A stretch of DNA of 20,492 nucleotides from DYHD01 sp964411065 (GTDB taxonomy: Bacteria > Nitrospirota > Thermodesulfovibrionia > Thermodesulfovibrionales > Dissulfurispiraceae): NCBI GenBank assembly GCA_964411065.1, contig CAYPJO010000036.1, positions 1 to 20,492 on the forward strand. Direction: 5' to 3'. The position numbers and the translations under genes were made by a program. Numbering within the stretch: the stretch's first letter is position 1; each line of letters opens with the position of its first letter. Shown here piece by piece: positions 8,081 through 15,492 of this stretch. The notes beneath the pieces are model-generated. The model saw nothing but the letters and a program-made list of their open reading frames with translations. It was not told the origin of the DNA and searched no databases.

Positions 8081-8126
8081 TGCTTTTTATAATTCTGAAA
8101 TAGCTTTAGAAAAAAACATTTTAACA

Positions 8127-8729
8127 ATGCAAAAGAAGATTTTGAAAGCCTTTGAAGAGAGCATAGAGGTTAAAAAAAAATTTATAGAAGAAAATGCTAC
8201 ACTAATTGAAGAAGTCTCAAAATTAATTGCAGAAGCTTTCAATGAAGGTAAAAAGCTTATACTTTTTGGCAATGGTGGAAGCGCTTGTGATGCTTCACAT
8301 ATGGCCGCTGAGTTTGTCAATCGCTTTAAGAGAGAACGCCCTGGTCTACCAGCCATTTGTCTTAATACAGATATGGCTGTTCTGACTTCTATTGCCAATG
8401 ACTATGACTTCTCCGAGATTTTTGCTCGACAACTCAAAACATTAGCTGAAAAAGGTGATATAGCAATCGCAATTAGCACAAGCGGGAACTCAAGAAATGT
8501 TTTAAAGGCTGTTGAGGTTGCTAAAAAAAAGGGTATCAAAGTAATCTCCTTTACAGGTCTAAAAGGGGATAAGCTCGCTAAAAGAAGTGACATAGCTTTC
8601 ATTGTTCCTTCTGAAAATACTCCAAGGATTCAAGAAACCCATATCACTTTGGCACATGTGTTGTGTCAAATGGTTGAAGAAATATTATTTGATGTTCCCA
8701 GAAAAAGCGAAATGATCGAGGTTATATAA
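8127..8729 (+). CDS. gmhA: Phosphoheptose isomerase (sedoheptulose-7-phosphate isomerase)
   Basis: Converts sedoheptulose 7-phosphate to D-glycero-D-manno-heptose 7-phosphate, the first step to ADP-heptose for the LPS inner core. It is a SIS-domain protein. The phosphate loop is FGNGGSACDASHMAAEF (48-64) with His58 and Glu62, STSGNSRNVLKA (117-128) is the second phosphate-binding loop, and RIQETHITLAHVLC (167-180) carries the C-terminal catalytic His177. The length of 200 residues compares with about 192 in E. coli. The ATG lies 46 bp after leuA with no clear ribosome-binding site. A TATAAT at 8088-8093 in this spacer may be an internal promoter, but no good -35 accompanies it. The protein indicates a Gram-negative envelope. 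The other heptose genes are not here. Confidence 0.94.
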   Translation: MQKKILKAFEESIEVKKKFIEENATLIEEVSKLIAEAFNEGKKLILFGNGGSACDASHMAAEFVNRFKRERPGLPAICLNTDMAVLTSIANDYDFSEIFARQLKTLAEKGDIAIAISTSGNSRNVLKAVEVAKKKGIKVISFTGLKGDKLAKRSDIAFIVPSENTPRIQETHITLAHVLCQMVEEILFDVPRKSEMIEVI

Positions 8730-8732
8730 AAA

Positions 8733-9236
8733 ATGAAAATACTGGGGATAGACCCTGGCAGTATAAGATGTGGGTATGGCTTAATCCAGAAGACTAACTA
8801 TAGAGATATTATTTACCTTTCTTCAGGGAATATAAAGGTGTCTCCTAAAAAAGAGCTTCCCTGTAGAGTTAAAGAGATTTTCTTATCCTTAGGTGAGATT
8901 ATTTCAGAACTTAAACCTGATGAAATCGTTGTAGAAAAGGTCTTTTTTGCAAAAGCACCTAAGGCTGCCTTGAGCTTAGGTTATATTAGAGGCATAGTGA
9001 TTCTTTCTGCTGCATTAGCTCAAATCCCCATTTACGAATATAGTGCTCTTGAGGTAAAAAAGGCAGTTGTTGGGTATGGAAAAGCTGATAAGAACCAGAT
9101 TCAAAAGATGGTTAAAGAAATATTAAAGATTAAAAATACGCTCTCAAAAGATAGTGCTGATGCTATTGCACTTGCTCTCTGTCATGCGAACCATCAAAAG
9201 TTCTTACAGGATAAACCCTCTTTTATTAAATCTTAA
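8733..9236 (+). CDS. ruvC: Crossover junction endodeoxyribonuclease RuvC
   Basis: Holliday-junction resolvase that nicks opposing strands of the junction with RuvAB. All four acidic catalytic residues are present: Asp7 in GIDPGS, Glu68 in VVEKVFF, and Asp140 and Asp143 in KDSADAIALALCH, matching the D-E-D-D set of the E. coli enzyme. The length of 167 residues is slightly short but normal. The segment FFAKAPKAALSLGYIRG (71-87) is the usual DNA-binding helix region. It starts 3 bp after gmhA and is followed after 8 bp by ruvA, so ruvC, ruvA and ruvB form a complete branch-migration and resolution set. yebC, a frequent upstream neighbour of ruvC, is absent; gmhA takes that place. Confidence 0.97.
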   Translation: MKILGIDPGSIRCGYGLIQKTNYRDIIYLSSGNIKVSPKKELPCRVKEIFLSLGEIISELKPDEIVVEKVFFAKAPKAALSLGYIRGIVILSAALAQIPIYEYSALEVKKAVVGYGKADKNQIQKMVKEILKIKNTLSKDSADAIALALCHANHQKFLQDKPSFIKS

Positions 9237-9244
9237 AAAGATTA

Positions 9245-9817
9245 ATGATAGCTACCTTAAGAGGCAAAATATTATTTAAGAAACCTGATAGCATAGTGAT
9301 AGATGTCGGTGGCATAGGATACCTTGTCTTTGTGCCATTATCTTTGTATTCTCAGATTAAAGATATTAATGAAGAGATTTTTTTACACATCCATACATAT
9401 GTCAGAGATGATGCTCTTTTGCTTTTTGGATTTACCACAGAAGAAGAAAAAAGAATCTTTACTACTCTCATTGGCATTACAGGTATAGGACCCAGGATTG
9501 CCCTTAATCTAATATCAACTTTATCCCTTAATGACTTCCAGAAGGCATTACAGAATGAAGATATAGCCCTCTTATGTCGAGTTCCTGGGCTTGGTAAAAA
9601 GACTGCTCAAAGGCTTATATTAGAACTTAGAGAGAAACTCCCATCTATATCCAAAAAAGAAAGAGATCCTATTTTTGAGGATACTTTATCAGCTCTGTTG
9701 AATCTAGGGTATAAAAAGAATGTAGCACAAGAAGCTCTTGAAAAGGTTTATAGTAGAGGAGTTAGAGATATTGAGAGTCTCCTGAAAGAGGCTCTAAAAG
9801 TTCTGACTAAAGATTGA
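9245..9817 (+). CDS. ruvA: Holliday junction branch migration protein RuvA
   Basis: Tetrameric junction-binding protein that loads the RuvB motor. The N-terminal OB-fold domain runs from MIATLRGKI to about residue 63. The middle domain holds two helix-hairpin-helix motifs, GITGIGPRIALNLIS (about 75-89) and VPGLGKKTAQRLILELREK (about 111-129). The C-terminal UBA-like domain that regulates RuvB lies at about 143-190 (ALLNLGYKKNVAQEALEKV). The length of 190 residues compares with about 203 in E. coli, the difference lying mostly in the flexible linker. The start matches the family's conserved N-terminus. It lies 8 bp after ruvC. An 88-bp spacer separates it from ruvB. Confidence 0.97.
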   Translation: MIATLRGKILFKKPDSIVIDVGGIGYLVFVPLSLYSQIKDINEEIFLHIHTYVRDDALLLFGFTTEEEKRIFTTLIGITGIGPRIALNLISTLSLNDFQKALQNEDIALLCRVPGLGKKTAQRLILELREKLPSISKKERDPIFEDTLSALLNLGYKKNVAQEALEKVYSRGVRDIESLLKEALKVLTKD

Positions 9818-9870
9818 ATAGTAAACGAACGCACCTTTGATCTATTAAAAAGAGGCTTTTCAAAGTGTTT

Positions 9871-9876
9871 TATAAT
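9871..9876 (+). promoter_or_regulatory. -10-like element before ruvB
   Basis: A perfect TATAAT lies 29 bp before the ruvB ATG inside the 88-bp ruvA-ruvB spacer, so ruvB may also have its own transcript. No acceptable -35 hexamer is seen at the correct distance, and such hexamers arise easily in AT-rich DNA. Confidence 0.25.
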
Positions 9877-9905
9877 GAAATAAAATTAAAAAGATTTTAA
9901 AGCCA

Positions 9906-10928
9906 ATGCGAAAAGAAGACAAAAAAATAAGCCCTTCTACCCCTCAATTACAGCAGGAAGAGCTATTATCGGAAACTACTCTTAGACCAAAAATTTTAGA
10001 TGAGTTTATTGGTCAAGATCGGGTAAAGCAAAATTTGAAAGTTTTTATAAAAGCTGCACGGATGAGAAAAGAGCCCCTCGATCATATTCTCTTTTGTGGA
10101 CCACCAGGGTTAGGTAAAACCACTCTATCAACTATTATTGCTAACGAATTAGTAGTCAATATAAAAGCAACATCAGGACCTGTCTTAGAAAGGGTTGGAG
10201 ACTTAGCAGCAATATTAACTAATCTATCAGATAGGGACATACTTTTTATCGATGAAATTCATAGAATGCCACGAGCTGTAGAAGAGGTTCTATATCCTGC
10301 TATGGAGGATTTTACCTTGGATGTAATTATAGGGCAGGGACCTAATGCAAGAACCTTAAAACTCAATCTACCACGATTTACTTTAATTGGCGCCACTACA
10401 AGAACAGGTCTTTTATCATCACCTTTAAGAGATAGGTTTGGAGTGATTTTTAGATTAGATTTTTACACACCTCAAGAACTTATGCAAATAGTAAATCGTT
10501 CCTCAAGGCTTCTGAAAGTCGAGATTGAAGAAGAAGCCGCTCTGGAGATTGCTAAACGGTCAAGGGGGACCCCGCGAATTGCTAATCGTCTTTTAAGGAG
10601 GGTTAGGGATTTTGCTCAAGTGAAAGGTGATGGAATCATCGATTTAGATATTACGAGAAAATCCTTAGCTTCCTTAGATATTGATAATTATGGTCTGGAT
10701 GAGCTTGACAGAAAGTTACTTAACACCCTCATAGATAAATTCAATGGCGGTCCTGTAGGAATAGAGACTCTTGCTGCAGCACTGAGGGAGGATAAAGAAA
10801 CCATTGAAGATGTTTATGAGCCCTACCTTTTACAGGAAGGCTTTATTGAGAGAACTGCAAGGGGAAGGCTTGCAACCACGTTAGCATACAAACATTTGGG
10901 GAAAAAGTCTCCTCAAAGCCTTTTTTGA
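9906..10928 (+). CDS. ruvB: Holliday junction branch migration DNA helicase RuvB
   Basis: Hexameric AAA+ motor that drives branch migration with RuvA. The Walker A motif is GPPGLGKT (65-72), Walker B is DEIH (116-119) and sensor 1 is GATTR (162-166). SSPLRDRFG (171-179) carries the conserved arginines, including the region of the arginine finger. RGTPRIANRLLRRVRDFA is the family's sensor 2 segment. A C-terminal winged-helix domain (about 255-335) ends in GRLATTLAYKHLG, the usual RuvB tail. The length of 340 residues is standard. LRPKILDEFIGQ near the N-terminus confirms the frame. The ATG at 9906 has only a weak ribosome-binding site. It is the last gene of the ilvC-to-ruvB run, followed by a spacer with several inverted repeats. 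Confidence 0.98.
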   Translation: MRKEDKKISPSTPQLQQEELLSETTLRPKILDEFIGQDRVKQNLKVFIKAARMRKEPLDHILFCGPPGLGKTTLSTIIANELVVNIKATSGPVLERVGDLAAILTNLSDRDILFIDEIHRMPRAVEEVLYPAMEDFTLDVIIGQGPNARTLKLNLPRFTLIGATTRTGLLSSPLRDRFGVIFRLDFYTPQELMQIVNRSSRLLKVEIEEEAALEIAKRSRGTPRIANRLLRRVRDFAQVKGDGIIDLDITRKSLASLDIDNYGLDELDRKLLNTLIDKFNGGPVGIETLAAALREDKETIEDVYEPYLLQEGFIERTARGRLATTLAYKHLGKKSPQSLF

Positions 10929-10932
10929 TTGC

Positions 10933-11031
10933 TTTAAAAAAACTCTTTTTTAAAACGAAGTTTGAACTTCAAGCTTTAGGTAAAACTTTTGCTATAAAAA
11001 ACTTTCTTTTCCTTTGTTAAAGATAAAGGAA
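10933..11031. repeat. Cluster of three inverted repeats between ruvB and cutA
   Basis: TTTAAAAAA (10933-10941) pairs with TTTTTTAAA (10946-10954). GAAGTT (10957-10962) pairs with AACTTC (10965-10970). TTCCTTT (11009-11015) pairs with AAAGGAA (11025-11031), followed by T-rich sequence. The first and third could end transcription after ruvB, although the stems are AT-rich and weaker than a standard intrinsic terminator. The rest of the 242-bp spacer holds nothing I can name. Confidence 0.4.
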
Positions 11032-11170
11032 TTCGCTTTTATATTTTTTGGCTGGATTTTATATTATCAAAAGCTTTAATTGGTTAAAACTTGAAGAGGG
11101 TTAATAATTAATTTTTATTGAATATTTCTATCGATTTCATTTATTTAAATGTAGGAAGGAGACGGAAAGT

Positions 11171-11491
11171 ATGAATTCGATAGTTGTATTTATTACTGTC
11201 CCTAATGATGAAGAGGCCATAAAGATCTCAAAAACGCTCGTTGAAGAAAAACTCGCTGGTTGTGTAAACATCCTAAAGGGAATTAGGTCAATCTATAGCT
11301 GGAAAGGTACTATTGAAGACGATCAAGAAGTATTTTTGATACTTAAAACCAGAAGCCACCTTTTCGATAAGCTAATGAAAAGAGTTAAAGAATTACATAG
11401 TTATACTGTTCCAGAGATAATCGCCCTTCCTATTATAAGGGGGTCTGAAGATTATTTAAAGTGGCTTGAAGAAGTAACTTTACAGGAGTGA
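11171..11491 (+). CDS. cutA: Divalent-cation tolerance protein CutA
   Basis: A 106-residue CutA1 protein, a small trimeric ferredoxin-like fold. Conserved segments are FITVPNDEEAIKISKTLVEE at the N-terminus, LAGCVNIL (27-34), SIYSWKG with acidic residues after it, and SYTVPEIIALPI followed by YLKWLEE at the C-terminus. The family is linked to copper and other divalent-cation tolerance in E. coli, but its biochemical role is not settled. The start is well supported by AGGAG at 11157-11161, 9 nt before the ATG. A TTGAAT at 11118-11123 could be a -35, but the matching -10 is poor. It is a single gene, converging with thyX across 46 bp. Confidence 0.96.
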   Translation: MNSIVVFITVPNDEEAIKISKTLVEEKLAGCVNILKGIRSIYSWKGTIEDDQEVFLILKTRSHLFDKLMKRVKELHSYTVPEIIALPIIRGSEDYLKWLEEVTLQE

Positions 11492-11495
11492 ATTT

Positions 11496-11510
11496 CCTTT
11501 ACTTTAAAGG
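11496..11510. terminator. Short hairpin between convergent cutA and thyX
   Basis: CCTTTA (11496-11501) and TAAAGG (11505-11510) form a perfect 6-bp stem with a 3-base loop in the 46-bp convergent spacer, with a weak T-rich stretch (GTTTTAT) on the plus side. The position suits a terminator serving both genes, but the stem is short and AT-rich. Confidence 0.3.
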
Positions 11511-11537
11511 GTAAGTTTTATAAAGCTCGTATCATTA

Positions 11538-12287
11538 TCAAGAGTGAGAAATATTCTCAGAGGTGACTCTGTATTTCTTTCTTACTTCATCACTTTTGCC
11601 ACAGCTATACTCTCCTTCTGGGCAGGGAGCATAAAGACAGGGCGGACCTGCTTTTGCGAAAATAGTAGGTGCTATTTCTTTGACAATAAAGAGCATCTCT
11701 TCGGCTAACTGTCTAATTTCCCATTGGGCTCTGTTACAACATCTCTGCCTAAAAAAATGTAATAGTTCTCGAGCATTCATAGTCACTATTATCTTAGTCT
11801 CAGAAGCATTTGGAAGAACAAACCTTGCATCCTGATTTGCCAGTTCACCCTTAATCCCTTTCTCGTTAAGTTTTCTAACAATATGATTATAAGCTCTTTG
11901 AGATTCCTTCATGAAATTTATGAAATACTCTTTTAATTCTTTATCTTCCCTAATAGAAGGGGGAATTATATAGTCAAACCCTCTCTCCATACTCACATAT
12001 CGTTGGGATTGCTGACTGTAAGAGGCAATTCTATGCCTTACCAGCTGATGAGAACAAACTCTTGAGATGCCTTCAATGGCAAAAGTAAAAGATGAATGCT
12101 CTATAGGACTCAAATGTCCCATCTTCATAAGCTTTTCTATAAATGTTTTCTGATTCTTCTCAAGTATCTTCTCCCTAAGGGTTAGGATATCGATAGGGCT
12201 ATAACAGAGCTTTGAAGCCATTGCTATAGTCTCTTCTGGTTCTGGTGTATATTTTAAGAGTATTACTCTCAGACTTTTTTCAGGCAT
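11538..12287 (-). CDS. thyX: Flavin-dependent thymidylate synthase ThyX
   Basis: Makes dTMP from dUMP with methylenetetrahydrofolate, FAD and NADPH, and does not need the dihydrofolate reductase step of the ThyA route. The diagnostic ThyX motif RHR-x7-S is present as RHRIASYSQQSQRY (84-97). HLSPIEHSSFTFAIE (58-72) and the later FFRQRCCNRAQWEIR (dUMP- and flavin-binding) are also typical. A C-terminal extension contains GPPCLYAPCPEGEYSCG, a Cys-rich tail known from several thermophile and anaerobe ThyX proteins. The length of 249 residues is normal. It lies 5 bp after the M50 protease gene and is the last gene of the minus-strand run that starts with hisC. It has no strong ribosome-binding site of its own, so it may rely on coupling. 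Confidence 0.97.
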   Translation of the reverse strand: MPEKSLRVILLKYTPEPEETIAMASKLCYSPIDILTLREKILEKNQKTFIEKLMKMGHLSPIEHSSFTFAIEGISRVCSHQLVRHRIASYSQQSQRYVSMERGFDYIIPPSIREDKELKEYFINFMKESQRAYNHIVRKLNEKGIKGELANQDARFVLPNASETKIIVTMNARELLHFFRQRCCNRAQWEIRQLAEEMLFIVKEIAPTIFAKAGPPCLYAPCPEGEYSCGKSDEVRKKYRVTSENISHS

Positions 12288-12292
12288 TGTTC

Positions 12293-13408
12293 TTATTTGC
12301 TCATTAATTGTACATACTGTGCAATCCCATTTCTGGTGATCAACCCTGTTATTTTATCACCTTCTTTGACAATTAATCTCCCAGCATCTTCATTTATCAT
12401 CACTTCAAGGGCTGTTAAAGCTGAATCTTTTTCTGAGATCTCAAGACTCTTATTAATCGGTTTATAAATTTCTGACAGCTTAACATCCCTCCATCTCTCT
12501 CTGGGGACATCTTTTATCTCCTTTAAGGTGACAAAACCATATAATTTTTCGCCATCCATAAGGGGGAAACCACCGAAGCCATATCTCAAAAAGTAATCAT
12601 AAACAGCTGTTTCTACAGTCATAGCTGGGGGTAGCGATATAATCTCTTTGACCATTATATCTTTAACCCTGACACCGTTAAGAGTTTCTTCAAGACTTGC
12701 TTGTTGATAGCTCGTTTGAGCAGCAGAGTATATAAACCATCCTACCAAAACAAGCCATAAACCTGTAGTGAATCCTGCAAAGAGTGACAAAAGGCCTACT
12801 ATTATGAAAAGTAAGGCAATCTTTTGCCCATAGGCTGAAGCTTTACGAGTAGCATGAAAGAAGTCTTTAGTCTTATTCCAGAGATAAGCTCTCACTATCC
12901 TCCCACCATCCATAGGGAATCCAGGAATAAGATTGAAAGCACCTAAAATTAGATTTAACTGGGCAAGATAGCGAAAAAGAGCTTTAGTTAATGGGTTCTC
13001 AAAAAGCAGAAAAGCGATAAAAAAAACTAAAGCAAGAAAAAAGCTGGTGAAAGGACCTGCAAGAGCAATTTTGATCTCCGCATCAGGATTAGAAGGTTCA
13101 CCCTTCATTTGAGCAACTCCACCGAAGATGAAAAGGGTTATGTTGATTATTGGTATTTTGTATTTTAATGCAACATATGAATGAGCGAGTTCATGTATTA
13201 CTACTGAAAGGAAAAGCATAGCGGAAGCTATAATACCAAAAGTCCAATAAGTTAAAGGTGAAAGAAAAGGGTTTGCTGGTGGAAAATAAAAAGTTGAAAG
13301 AGACCATGAAATCAATGCAAAAATCACCAACCAAGAAAAGTGAATCTTTATAGGTATACCAATTACTGTGGCAACTTTTATAGAACCAGACTTTAAAAAG
13401 CTTTCCAT
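12293..13408 (-). CDS. Site-2 protease family (M50) metalloprotease with CBS domain pair
   Basis: A 371-residue membrane zinc protease. The active-site helix has HELAH (72-76), giving His72, Glu73 and His76, and the third zinc ligand is Asp167 in NLIPGFPMDGGR. GGVAQM (96-101) and the AGP turn (117-119) are typical of the short SpoIVFB-like class. About six hydrophobic segments span 23-230. The cytoplasmic C-terminus holds two CBS repeats (about 245-300 and 310-371). In this class they bind adenosine nucleotides and may gate protease activity by energy state. Substrates are unknown; relatives cleave membrane-bound regulators. The ATG lacks a clear ribosome-binding site and lies 66 bp after hisB. 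thyX follows after 5 bp. No sigma factor or anti-sigma gene is nearby. Confidence 0.94.
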   Translation of the reverse strand: MESFLKSGSIKVATVIGIPIKIHFSWLVIFALISWSLSTFYFPPANPFLSPLTYWTFGIIASAMLFLSVVIHELAHSYVALKYKIPIINITLFIFGGVAQMKGEPSNPDAEIKIALAGPFTSFFLALVFFIAFLLFENPLTKALFRYLAQLNLILGAFNLIPGFPMDGGRIVRAYLWNKTKDFFHATRKASAYGQKIALLFIIVGLLSLFAGFTTGLWLVLVGWFIYSAAQTSYQQASLEETLNGVRVKDIMVKEIISLPPAMTVETAVYDYFLRYGFGGFPLMDGEKLYGFVTLKEIKDVPRERWRDVKLSEIYKPINKSLEISEKDSALTALEVMINEDAGRLIVKEGDKITGLITRNGIAQYVQLMSK

Positions 13409-13474
13409 ATATAAAATATCGCTCTTAAGGGATATAATAAAAATTACTTATTTACAAAAGTATATCTTTTAAGT

Positions 13475-14062
13475 TCATAGTTTCCCTTTTGTTGAGGGAA
13501 CTTCAATTCTTTTTTTATCTAAGGAAACGGCGACTTGCAAGGATCTTCCAAAAGCTTTGAAGATTGATTCAAAAATATGATGGACATCCCTTCCATAATG
13601 TAAGATTATATGGAGATTAATTAATGAATGATTGCTAAATGCCCGGAAAAAATCTTCAAAAAGAGATACATGGAGATCTTTAAGAGTTTTAATTTTAGAT
13701 TTAACTTTGTAGACCAAATAAGGCCGACCACTAATATCTATCACAACCTGAGAGAGGCTTTCATCCATCGGTATAGTAGCTTCTCCATATCTTGTAATAC
13801 CTCTTTTATCCCCTAAAGCCTTTTTTACAGCTTCCCCAAGAGCAATGCCTAAGTCTTCCATTAGATGGTGATAGTCAATATATATATCACCCGTTGCCTT
13901 TATCTTAAGATCTATAGAGCCGTGAAATGAAAAAAGGCTGAGCATGTGGTCAAGAAAAGGAATAGAGGTATCTATCTCATAATCTCCTGTGCCATCAAGA
14001 TTTAGTTCAACGCGTATGTCCGTTTCGTTAGTTCTTCTCTCATAGGTCACATGCCTTTTCAT
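13475..14062 (-). CDS. hisB: Imidazoleglycerol-phosphate dehydratase
   Basis: Dehydrates imidazole glycerol phosphate to imidazole acetol phosphate, the sixth step of histidine synthesis. The two metal-binding motifs of this Mn2+ enzyme are intact: DYHHLMEDLGIALGEA with H65, H66, E69 and D70, and DVHHIFESIFKAFGR with H161, H162 and E165. FLDHMLSLFSFHG (37-49) and IPMDESL (97-103) are also family-typical. At 195 residues it is the monofunctional enzyme, without the histidinol-phosphatase domain of the E. coli protein. Its ATG overlaps the hisC stop by 4 bp (ATGA), so translation is probably coupled. Its product is the direct substrate of HisC. Confidence 0.97.
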   Translation of the reverse strand: MKRHVTYERRTNETDIRVELNLDGTGDYEIDTSIPFLDHMLSLFSFHGSIDLKIKATGDIYIDYHHLMEDLGIALGEAVKKALGDKRGITRYGEATIPMDESLSQVVIDISGRPYLVYKVKSKIKTLKDLHVSLFEDFFRAFSNHSLINLHIILHYGRDVHHIFESIFKAFGRSLQVAVSLDKKRIEVPSTKGKL

Positions 14063-15147
14063 TTTAACCTCTTTCTTTTTGAGTTGGCTTCAAAGCTTTT
14101 TAATGATATTTTCATAGATTCGATAAAAATATTGTTTTCTTCAGGTGTTCCAATTGTAACCCTCAAAGAGTCTCTGACGACATTGCCCATATATCTTACG
14201 AGAATCCCCATTTCAATTAGTTTTTTATATACTTCTAAGGCATCCTTAACTTTAAAGAGTATAAAATTAGCCTCAGAGGGATAAGGCTTTATCCCCTCTA
14301 TAGTGCTTAATTCACTAAAAAGTCTTTCCCTTTCTTTTGTTATCAACCGTATATGTTCTTCAATAATTCTTTTATTTTTGATAGCCTCGATTGCTATGGC
14401 TTGCGGGAAAGCTCCTACATTATAAGGCAATCTAACTTTATTTACCTCTTTAATCAAGCCTTCATGAGCAATAAGGTAACCTGCCCGTATTGCTGCTAAT
14501 CCGATCTTGCTGAAAGTTCTTAGAATTGCAAGATTAGGGTAATCTTTCATAAGATGCAGCAACCCTCTTTTACTTGAAAATGGTTGGTAGGCTTCATCGA
14601 CTACGACAATACTCTCTGAAATCTCGATAATCTTTAAAATTTTCTCGGTAGAAAAGCAATTGCCAGTAGGATTATTAGGAGAGCTTATGAAAATCAACCT
14701 TGGTTTTAATCTTTTGATAGTTTCAATTACTCTATCAATATCAAGATCGAAATTTTCATCTAAGGGTATTGCTTTATGTCTATGCCCTAATGCTTGAGAT
14801 GAGATCGCATACATCACAAAAGATGGGAAGGGATAGAGAATAGGTCCACCAAAGGTTGTTATCAGATAATTTATTATCTCATCTGAACCGTTGCCCAAAA
14901 GGATATTCTCAGGAGTAATCTTTAAATCCTCTGAAAGGATTTTTTTGAGTTCTCTCGTTTCGGGGTCAGGATATCGATTGAGGGTGGAGAAAAGTTTCTT
15001 CATAGAGAGTATAAAATCCAGAGGAATTGGACAATAGGGACTTTCATTAGCATCAAGTTTTATCTTACAAGGTAACTCTTTTGCTACATAAGCTTCAAGA
15101 GTTTGAATGTTTTTCCTTGTTAGTTTTGAAAAGTTGAAATTATTCAT
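14059..15147 (-). CDS. hisC: Histidinol-phosphate aminotransferase
   Basis: A PLP-dependent fold-type I aminotransferase that converts imidazole acetol phosphate and glutamate to histidinol phosphate. The substrate and cofactor region IKLDANESPY lies at 29-38, and GNGSDEII (85-92) binds the PLP phosphate. SSPNNPTG (155-162), VVVDEAY (181-187, Asp184) and TFSKIGLAAIRAGY (211-224) place the Schiff-base Lys at 214. Near the end, RVTIGTPEEN is the usual motif and includes the carboxylate-binding Arg. The length of 362 residues is normal. The ATG at 15147 fits the family's N-terminus, and the next Met is internal. No ribosome-binding site is visible, because a good promoter lies immediately upstream. 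It is the first gene of the unit with hisB, the M50 protease gene and thyX. Confidence 0.96.
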   Translation of the reverse strand: MNNFNFSKLTRKNIQTLEAYVAKELPCKIKLDANESPYCPIPLDFILSMKKLFSTLNRYPDPETRELKKILSEDLKITPENILLGNGSDEIINYLITTFGGPILYPFPSFVMYAISSQALGHRHKAIPLDENFDLDIDRVIETIKRLKPRLIFISSPNNPTGNCFSTEKILKIIEISESIVVVDEAYQPFSSKRGLLHLMKDYPNLAILRTFSKIGLAAIRAGYLIAHEGLIKEVNKVRLPYNVGAFPQAIAIEAIKNKRIIEEHIRLITKERERLFSELSTIEGIKPYPSEANFILFKVKDALEVYKKLIEMGILVRYMGNVVRDSLRVTIGTPEENNIFIESMKISLKSFEANSKRKRLK

Positions 15148-15156
15148 TTCTAAACT

Positions 15157-15185
15157 ATAATAAAGTCGTAAAAAATTATTGTCAA
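15157..15185 (-). promoter_or_regulatory. Sigma70-type promoter of the hisC operon
   Basis: On the minus strand TTGACA (15185 to 15180) is separated by exactly 17 bp from TATTAT (15162 to 15157): a perfect -35, the optimal spacer and a -10 with one mismatch. This is the best promoter in the window. Only 9 bp separate the -10 from the hisC ATG, so a start at the usual distance would leave about 2-3 untranslated bases. Confidence 0.75.
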
Positions 15186-15226
15186 TACTTTCTTTATCCT
15201 TAGGGTTAGGATGCTATTCTCAGAAT

Positions 15227-15294
15227 AAAAGATTATCAAATAATGAAAATAAATTGAAGGGTCTAACTCTATTATAATATAAAAGATTGTCAAA
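15227..15294 (+). repeat. Direct repeat AAAAGATTRTCAAA, two copies
   Basis: AAAAGATTATCAAA (15227-15240) recurs as AAAAGATTGTCAAA (15281-15294), 13 of 14 bases identical and 54 bp apart. It lies in the 447-bp gene-free region between divergent hisC and the radical SAM gene. A TATAAT (15273-15278) sits just before the second copy. The copies could be regulator sites or a relic duplication. Confidence 0.45.
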
Positions 15295-15324
15295 ATTTTG
15301 CTATTGCTCTAAAATTGATAAAAT

Positions 15325-15382
15325 GGGGTCATATTAAGGTTTATCCATAAAAAATGGAGATTCAAAGATAGGGGACATTACT
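15325..15382 (+). other. Pair of GGGGTCAT / GGGGACAT motifs, possible repeat-element relic
   Basis: GGGGTCATATT (15325-15335) and GGGGACATTACT (15371-15382) are G-rich islands in otherwise very AT-rich sequence. Similar GGGGTCA and GGGGACAT strings flank REP-type palindromes and IS200-like transposases in many environmental bacteria. No palindrome or transposase is present here, so this is at most a relic. Confidence 0.25.
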
Positions 15383-15426
15383 AACACTTAGAAACCAAAA
15401 AAGAACATACTTCTATCCGATTAAAG

Positions 15427-15457
15427 TATAATTAATTGGCATATAGTGTTTTGCCAA
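15427..15457 (+). promoter_or_regulatory. -10 element and inverted repeat upstream of the radical SAM gene
   Basis: TATAAT (15427-15432) is followed at once by TTGGCA (15436-15441), 10 bp, then TGCCAA (15452-15457). This is a perfect 6-bp inverted repeat covering the expected transcription start. The arrangement suits a repressor operator. No good -35 is seen. Confidence 0.4.
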
Positions 15458-15492
15458 AGGGAAGTAGGGTTAGTAAAAATATTTATGAAAAT

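Noticed and set aside
8088..8093. Promoter for gmhA within the leuA-gmhA spacer
   Set aside because: A TATAAT is present but no -35 is found at 16-18 bp. In AT-rich DNA this alone is not enough for a separate feature.
15436..15457. Sigma54 promoter (TTGGCA...TTGC) upstream of the radical SAM gene
   Set aside because: The GG and GC dinucleotides are 13 bp apart instead of the required 10. The pattern is better read as an inverted repeat.
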